Assembly: GCA_965368115.1 (NCBI GenBank)
Contig: CBDULQ010000216.1
Coordinates: 1-6,065, forward strand
Direction of reading: 5' to 3'
DNA from: CBDULQ01 sp965368115
GTDB lineage: Bacteria > Pseudomonadota > Gammaproteobacteria > SZUA-229
DNA length: 6,065 nucleotides
This document shows, one piece after another, positions 1 through 4,011 of the stretch (positions are counted from its first letter, which is position 1; every line of letters starts with the position of its first letter). Below the pieces are notes generated by a model. It made no database searches and was not told the origin of the DNA. It saw only the letters and a program-made list of their open reading frames with translations. Position numbers and translations under genes: made by a program.

Positions 1-10
1 GTGTCCTTAT

Positions 11-39
11 TTGACCAATCCCGAATCCTTAACTATATT
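11..39 (+). promoter_or_regulatory. Sigma70-type promoter of the porin gene
   Basis: A -35 box TTGACC (11-16, 5 of 6 to consensus) is followed after exactly 17 bp by a -10 box TATATT (34-39, 5 of 6). The predicted transcription start is near 46-47, giving a leader of about 77 nt before the ATG at 123. The region is AT-rich, as is usual for strong promoters of outer-membrane protein genes. The boxes and spacing are read directly; activity is inferred. Confidence 0.7.
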
Positions 40-52
40 CCGAATAATTCTA

Positions 53-68
53 ATAATTTCAAAATTAT
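53..68. repeat. AT-only palindrome in the porin leader
   Basis: ATAATTT (53-59) and AAATTAT (62-68) form a perfect 7-bp inverted repeat around a 2-nt centre. The spacer is too short for a stable RNA hairpin and the arms have no GC pair, so if it has a role it is more likely a protein site or simply AT-rich leader DNA. It lies just downstream of the predicted transcription start. Confidence 0.3.
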
Positions 69-110
69 ATCCTAACTTTTTAATTAATTGATTAGTGTTG
101 GTTGAACAAC

Positions 111-116
111 AAGAGG
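111..116 (+). promoter_or_regulatory. Ribosome binding site that fixes the porin start
   Basis: AAGAGG sits 6 nt before the ATG at 123. It supports that ATG over an in-frame TTG at 102, which has no such site and would put charged residues ahead of the signal peptide. A short GTTG/CAAC repeat (97-100 and 107-110) lies directly upstream and could form a small hairpin next to it. Confidence 0.7.
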
Positions 117-122
117 CTTGCT

Positions 123-1325
123 ATGAAAAAAGCATTGGTATGCTCGGCCGTGGTGGGAGCGATACTTACTTCTGGCCAGGGAAACGCAGTTGAGTTCGAT
201 GGTTTTCTGACCGCGGGTTTCGCGGTTCATGACATGCCGGAAATGATGTATGACAGCAACAGTGACGGTATCCCTGACACTCAAACTCCGGCCACCTATC
301 TTAATTCCATCGAAGAAGACGTCAGCTTCGACAACGATTCCAAATTCGGTTTACAGATTACCGCCGACGTGTTCGAAGACATGCAGGCCGTCGCCCAGGT
401 GCTGGCCACCGGTGCCGACGAAAACTATGACATGGACGTGGAATGGGCCTATCTGGACTACACCATCAGTAACCATGTGAGTCTGCGTGGTGGTAAGGTC
501 AAAGAGCCGGTGTTCCTGATTTCAGACTATTTCGAAGTGGGTTATGCCTATCCCTGGATTCGTCCACCGGAAGAGGTCTACAACAATAACCCGATCAACA
601 CCATCGTCGGTATGGAGGCATTGTTCACTGCACAATATGGTCGGACCTCGATCATCTTCCAGCCTTACCTGGGCAGTAACAGCGAAGCGGTACCCGGTAC
701 CAATGGTGCGGTTACCTTCGATGCCACCAATTTCTACGGCGCGGCGATTCAGGTGAGTTCTCCATCGTTTACTTTCCAGGCGAGTACCCTGAAAACCGAT
801 GTGGCGACTGTAGGCTTCCTGACCGTTGGTGGCCCGTCGCCCGGTACACCGACCACGCCACCGTCGCCGGGTCCGGTACAGACGATCAATGCATCGGCCA
901 CCGGTGAGGCGGAACTGTCCAGTGTTGGTTTCTCCTTCGATATCTCCAACTTCGTCGGTTACGCTGAATATGTAACGCGTGATATTTCAGGTTCTGTTGA
1001 AGGCCTGTTCCCGGATCAGGACGGCTGGTATGCCACCTTCGGTTACCGCGCCGGTAAATTCCTGCCACACATCACTGTTGCCAGTGTTGAAGCAGACCCG
1101 CTGCCACTGACGTCCGGTGCCAGTCAGGGTAATACCCAGGATTCATTGACTCTGGGTCTGCGTTACGAAGTGAATGACAGTGCCGCATTCAAGTTTGAAT
1201 ACAAGGCCATTGAACTGGATTCAGCCACCTTCTCCAACGGTTTCTTTACCGCGGATGTGCCCGGATCCTTTGCAACCGAAGACAAGGCCTCCGTGGTTAG
1301 TGTGGCACTCGACGTAATATTCTAA
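123..1325 (+). CDS. Porin-like outer-membrane beta-barrel protein
   Basis: This gene codes for 400 residues and probably forms an outer-membrane pore; the solute is unknown. Residues 1-22 are a Sec signal peptide (MKK, a hydrophobic core, then GNA as a likely signal peptidase I site before VEF). The mature chain alternates polar and hydrophobic residues in strand-like runs, for example 305-321 and 341-350. It ends in VVSVALDVIF, and a C-terminal Phe in an alternating last strand is the usual signal for the BAM complex. A conserved-looking block at about 122-153 (RGGKVKEPVF and YPWIRPPEEVY) resembles the first strands and constriction loop of gammaproteobacterial porins. Two probable surface segments stand out: an acidic DSNSDGIPD stretch at 44-52, like a calcium loop, and a Pro/Gly/Thr-rich insert at 236-252. 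The mature part has no cysteine. The ATG at 123 was chosen for its ribosome site and signal peptide. The gene appears monocistronic, behind the promoter at 11-39. The porin class is confident, the exact family is not. Confidence 0.8.
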   Translation: MKKALVCSAVVGAILTSGQGNAVEFDGFLTAGFAVHDMPEMMYDSNSDGIPDTQTPATYLNSIEEDVSFDNDSKFGLQITADVFEDMQAVAQVLATGADENYDMDVEWAYLDYTISNHVSLRGGKVKEPVFLISDYFEVGYAYPWIRPPEEVYNNNPINTIVGMEALFTAQYGRTSIIFQPYLGSNSEAVPGTNGAVTFDATNFYGAAIQVSSPSFTFQASTLKTDVATVGFLTVGGPSPGTPTTPPSPGPVQTINASATGEAELSSVGFSFDISNFVGYAEYVTRDISGSVEGLFPDQDGWYATFGYRAGKFLPHITVASVEADPLPLTSGASQGNTQDSLTLGLRYEVNDSAAFKFEYKAIELDSATFSNGFFTADVPGSFATEDKASVVSVALDVIF

Positions 1326-1329
1326 GTCA

Positions 1330-1372
1330 TCGGTCGATTGGCCGGTCTGTGGGCCGGCCGACGATCGACTGA
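1330..1372 (+). terminator. Large imperfect hairpin after the porin gene
   Basis: Five bases past the stop, 1330-1338 pairs with 1364-1372 (9 bp, one G-T), then an internal loop, then GGCCGG (1340-1345) pairs with CCGGCC (1354-1359). The stem is strong, but no T-run follows, so it is not a textbook intrinsic terminator. It may end transcription weakly or protect the 3' end of the porin mRNA. Confidence 0.45.
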
Positions 1373-1374
1373 CC

Positions 1375-1391
1375 GCGCCGACTGATGGCGC
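1375..1391 (+). terminator. Second small hairpin followed by an AT-rich tract
   Basis: GCGCC (1375-1379) and GGCGC (1387-1391) form a 5-bp stem with a 7-nt loop. An AT-rich tract ending in TTTT (1392-1414) follows, mixed A and T rather than a U-tract. It could act with the larger hairpin just upstream as a tandem terminator. The AT-rich tract could also hold the promoter of the next gene, although I see no convincing -35/-10 pair there. Confidence 0.25.
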
Positions 1392-1480
1392 ATAAATTAT
1401 TAAAACAATATTTTCCAGGCCCCCACAAAGGCCGGTGAAAATCATCCTGAAGGCGGCCCCTGCGTCGTCTGGTTCTAAAT

Positions 1481-1485
1481 GGAAG
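1481..1485 (+). promoter_or_regulatory. Ribosome binding site that fixes the Sel1 gene start
   Basis: GGAAG lies 8 nt before the ATG at 1494. The other in-frame ATG, at 1479, directly follows an in-frame TAA (1476-1478), has no ribosome site, and would add five residues, two of them acidic, ahead of the signal peptide. The start at 1494 is therefore preferred. Confidence 0.6.
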
Positions 1486-1493
1486 TGGGTGAG

Positions 1494-2390
1494 ATGCGCA
1501 TTATATTTACAGTGTTTGTATTCCTGCTGATGGGACTGCCTTTCGTTGTCAAGGCGGCGCCGGATTTTCGTTTTGCTGATGCCTCCAGCAGTATATTTCG
1601 CTTTCAGTACAAACTGGCTGAACAGGGCAACCCGGAAGCTCAGTATAAAGTCGGTGAAATGTATGAGCTGGGTCGGGGTGTCGTTGCCGATAAGGAAAGA
1701 GCGCGTGAATGGTTCGACAAGGCGGCAAAGCAGGGACATCAGAAATCATCATATCGTTTGTTGTATCTGGATATCGAAAAGAACGGCATGAATCCGCAAC
1801 GCAAGCAGCAGCTGGATCAACTGCGTAGGGAAGCCAAATCCGGTGTTGCCGATGCACAGTATTTTGTCGGTCGCATGTATGCGAATGGCGTGGGTGTCCA
1901 ACGCAATCTGAAGGAAGCCCAGTCCTGGATGAGCAAGGCCACTTTCAATGGCGTACCGGAAGCCGAGTCCGAACTGGTGATCATTGAAGATGAAATCGCC
2001 CGTGTCGAGGTCCGCGAGAAACAGCAGCGGGCTGCGGCCGAAGCGGAACGCAAGAAAAAAGAAGCGGAAGAAAAAGCGCGTAAGGAAGAAGAAGCCCGCA
2101 AGGCGCGCGAACGCGAACTGGCGGCAAGGCGTGAGGCGCAACGTAAGGAAGAAGCTCGCAAGGCCGCTGCAGAACGTCGCCAGCTGGAAGACGATAAGGC
2201 CGCCGCCGCGGCAGAGTCACGCCGACGCGCTGAAGCGGAACGTAAGCGTAAAGCCGCCGCTGCGGCCGCCGCTGCTCAGCAGCAGTCAGGTCAGGAAGAA
2301 TCCTCCGTACCCGAAGTGGATGAGAACGCGGTATTCGAATCCGACCCCTGTAAGGGCAAGAAAGCCAAATTCCTGTCGATCTGTAAATAG
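1494..2390 (+). CDS. Secreted Sel1-repeat protein with charged coiled coil
   Basis: This gene codes for 298 residues. Residues 1-21 are a signal peptide (MRIIF, a hydrophobic core, VKA before APDF) with no cysteine, so the product is a soluble periplasmic protein rather than a lipoprotein. Sel1/TPR-like helical repeats follow: a clear one at about 47-82 (AQYKVGEMYELGRGV, then WFDKAAKQGH), a degenerate one at about 83-117, and a clear one at about 119-155 (AQYFVGRMYANGVGV). Residues about 165-262 are a nearly uninterrupted Ala/Glu/Lys/Arg helix, TolA-like in composition and likely a coiled coil or long single helix, ending in eight alanines (254-261). The tail is Gln/Ser/Glu-rich and ends in DPCKGKKAKFLSICK, with Cys286 and Cys297. 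Sel1 repeats are known as protein-binding scaffolds, so a role in assembling or regulating envelope proteins is plausible. No partner is shown by sequence. The gene is separated from the porin by hairpins and converges on the next gene. Confidence 0.85.
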   Translation: MRIIFTVFVFLLMGLPFVVKAAPDFRFADASSSIFRFQYKLAEQGNPEAQYKVGEMYELGRGVVADKERAREWFDKAAKQGHQKSSYRLLYLDIEKNGMNPQRKQQLDQLRREAKSGVADAQYFVGRMYANGVGVQRNLKEAQSWMSKATFNGVPEAESELVIIEDEIARVEVREKQQRAAAEAERKKKEAEEKARKEEEARKARERELAARREAQRKEEARKAAAERRQLEDDKAAAAAESRRRAEAERKRKAAAAAAAAQQQSGQEESSVPEVDENAVFESDPCKGKKAKFLSICK

Positions 2391-2405
2391 CCGGTAGCTA
2401 AAGTC

Positions 2406-2430
2406 GGGCCGGGCCTCAGCTCCCGGCGCC
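2406..2430. terminator. GC hairpin at the convergent gene junction
   Basis: GCCGGG (2408-2413) pairs with CCCGGC (2422-2427) around an 8-nt loop; GG (2406-2407) and CC (2429-2430) extend the stem past a bulged G. It lies between two convergent genes and would form in both transcripts. Neither side has a T-run, so intrinsic termination is doubtful. The stop codon of the minus-strand gene (2416-2418) falls in the loop. Confidence 0.35.
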
Positions 2431-3954
2431 GGCCAGGCGCTCAGCCAGTTCGGTCATATCCGGCTTTCCGCCGGTATCCACATCCAGCGTATAACTCAAT
2501 TCATCTTCGGCCAGGTCCGGTTGCCTGGCCAGTTGCATGTCCAATATCTCGATATCGGCATCGGATTCATCTTTGCGCGCTGCCTGGCGTTGCCTGATAC
2601 GTTGCTGCAACGTTTCGATGTCGGCATGGCAGTGAATGATTCTGAAACGGGCTCCGAGCTGTTGCGCCAGGGATTTAAACCTGTCGCGATTTTCACGTTC
2701 CAGGAACGTGGCGTCGATCAGCACGGGGTAACCCGCAGCGTAGATGTCGGTAGCCAGGCGGACCAGGCGATCATAAGTCTGTCGGGTGACGTCTGTGCTG
2801 TATAAGTTATCCTGGTCTGAAAACAGCCGCTTGCGTTCCACGTCGGAGCGGATGATGATCGCGCCGTTGTATTCCGCCAGTTGTGCCGCGAGCCAGCTTT
2901 TACCGCTTCCTGAAAGGCCGTAGGTAATGGCAATGAACGGCATCGGGGTTTCCGTATAGCGAATCGCCAGGTCAAGGTAATTGCGCATGTCATGCTGGTA
3001 TTCCTGACGTGCCGCGTCATCCGTCTGCTGCTGCATCTGTAAACCATTGACCTTGGCTCGTACCATGGCTCGGTACATCTGGTAGAAACGCAATACCTGC
3101 AGGCCCGGGTAGTCACCGGTTCTGGACAGGTATCGATTAACCACCCGATTGGCGAAATCATCGCGTTGCTGGTCCTGCAGGTCCATGACCAGGAACGCCA
3201 GCTCGCTCATGGTGTCGATCCATTTGAAACTGTCATTGAATTCGATGCCGTCGAAAATCAGAATCCGGTCATCGATCAGTGCAATATTGCCGAGGTGCAT
3301 GTCGCCGTGGCATTCACGGATGAAGCCCTGTTGTTTGCGTTCATCGAAAACCCTTTTAAGTTGCTGATGCAGTTTCATCGCTGCCTGTTCGATGATCAGC
3401 AGTTTGTTCAGGTCCTGGGCGTCAACGACGATATCGCGTAACAGGGTAAAATTCTGGGCCACCGGTTTGATGACTTCCGCAAACTGGCCGAAGCGTGTAT
3501 CTGCGCCTGCGCACTCGACCTGTTGATGAAAGTCAGCCAGTTTGTCCGCCAGTTGCTCGATGTGTTGCAAATGGATCCGATTATTCTCGAGCAGTTGTTT
3601 GAGCAGGCTGTTGGGGTCGAACTGTTTCATTTTGACGGCGTATTCCACAGGCTCGCCGTTACCGGCAAGCTGGAATGTTCCATCAACTTTTGTAATGGGT
3701 ATCACATTCAGGTAGATGTCTGCCGCCAGTCTGCTGTTGAGGCGCAGTTCTTCTTCGCAGTAAAATTTACGTCGTTCCAGTCGGGTAAAATCGAGAAAAC
3801 CGAAGTCCACCGGCTTTTTGATCTTGTAGGCGTACTCGCCGGTCAGAAAGACCCAGGAAATATGGGTTTCAATTAATTGCACCTGCTGCACCGGATGATT
3901 GTAAAATTCCGCTTTCAGCATGGCATTAACGAGGGTGTTGTCGGAGTTCGGCAT
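2416..3954 (-). CDS. Fused APH-like kinase and P-loop kinase protein
   Basis: This gene codes for 512 residues with two kinase-type domains. Residues about 20-330 are an aminoglycoside-phosphotransferase-like fold: THISWVFLTGEYAYKIKKPV (30-49) with a probable nucleotide-binding Lys, the catalytic loop HGDMHLGN (216-223; Asp218, Asn223), and IFDGIEFN (233-240), whose Asp235 fits metal binding. Residues about 340-512 are a P-loop kinase of the AAA_33 type: Walker A GLSGSGKS (346-353), RSDVERKRLF (369-378) and DATFLER (414-420). All expected catalytic residues are present, so both halves look active. Proteins with this fusion are usually annotated as bifunctional aminoglycoside phosphotransferase/ATP-binding protein, and I know of no established substrate; drug resistance should not be assumed. 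No signal peptide or membrane segment is seen, so it is predicted to be cytoplasmic. The ATG at 3954 was chosen because homology-like sequence begins just after it and the open frame beyond (to 4428) runs antisense to mrcB. The ribosome site is weak (AGTCAGGCAG). Confidence 0.85.
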   Translation of the reverse strand: MPNSDNTLVNAMLKAEFYNHPVQQVQLIETHISWVFLTGEYAYKIKKPVDFGFLDFTRLERRKFYCEEELRLNSRLAADIYLNVIPITKVDGTFQLAGNGEPVEYAVKMKQFDPNSLLKQLLENNRIHLQHIEQLADKLADFHQQVECAGADTRFGQFAEVIKPVAQNFTLLRDIVVDAQDLNKLLIIEQAAMKLHQQLKRVFDERKQQGFIRECHGDMHLGNIALIDDRILIFDGIEFNDSFKWIDTMSELAFLVMDLQDQQRDDFANRVVNRYLSRTGDYPGLQVLRFYQMYRAMVRAKVNGLQMQQQTDDAARQEYQHDMRNYLDLAIRYTETPMPFIAITYGLSGSGKSWLAAQLAEYNGAIIIRSDVERKRLFSDQDNLYSTDVTRQTYDRLVRLATDIYAAGYPVLIDATFLERENRDRFKSLAQQLGARFRIIHCHADIETLQQRIRQRQAARKDESDADIEILDMQLARQPDLAEDELSYTLDVDTGGKPDMTELAERLAGAGS

Positions 3955-3969
3955 CTGCCTGACTTTTTT

Positions 3970-3994
3970 GTCTGAAATGGTATCGAATTCAGAC
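3970..3994. repeat. Perfect inverted repeat, candidate operator
   Basis: GTCTGAA (3970-3976) and TTCAGAC (3988-3994) are exact reverse complements with an 11-bp spacer, inside the divergent spacer between the kinase gene and mrcB. The half-sites are 18 bp centre to centre, a little under two helical turns, as for some dimeric regulators. It is not a LexA box (CTGT-N8-ACAG). A repeat this size can arise by chance in a region of this length, so it is only a candidate. Confidence 0.35.
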
Positions 3995-3999
3995 CCCAG

Positions 4000-4005
4000 T
4001 ATAAC
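4000..4005 (+). promoter_or_regulatory. mrcB: Possible -10 box immediately before mrcB
   Basis: TATAAC matches the -10 consensus at 5 of 6 positions, and its last base is 6 nt before the mrcB ATG. Used as a -10 box it would start transcription at or beside the start codon. No convincing -35 lies 16-18 bp upstream (TGGTAT at 3978-3983 is poor). It could be a chance match. Confidence 0.3.
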
Positions 4006-4011
4006 GCTCAC

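Larger units (their letters stand above)
3955..4011. promoter_or_regulatory. Shared divergent control region, kinase gene and mrcB
   Basis: These 57 bp separate the starts of two divergent genes and must hold, or lie next to, the signals of both. The contents I can see are a 7-bp inverted repeat (3970-3994) and TATAAC (4000-4005), which reads GTTATACT on the other strand. There is a T6 run (3964-3969) and no strong -35 for either direction. So short a spacer means that promoters probably overlap each other or the opposite gene's 5' end. Confidence 0.5.

Noticed and set aside
102..122. TTG at 102 as start of the porin gene
   Set aside because: It would add seven residues before a well-formed signal peptide, and the ribosome site AAGAGG is placed for ATG 123.
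1221..1739. Minus-strand open frame spanning the porin end and Sel1 start
   Set aside because: It overlaps two well-supported plus-strand genes and the hairpins between them, has no ribosome site I can see, and no recognisable domain.
1494..2390. Sel1 protein as an LpoP-like lipoprotein activator of PBP1b
   Set aside because: A TPR-containing lipoprotein activator of PBP1b is known in Pseudomonas, but this protein lacks a lipobox cysteine and is separated from mrcB by an opposing gene. Proximity alone is not enough.
1984..2397. Plus-strand open frame of 137 codons in the second frame of the Sel1 gene
   Set aside because: It is a Lys/Arg-rich product of the purine-rich codons of the charged helix, an out-of-frame shadow.
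2416..3954. Aminoglycoside resistance gene
   Set aside because: The APH-like domain is fused to a P-loop kinase in a chromosomal setting without mobile elements; this fusion family is not established as a resistance determinant.
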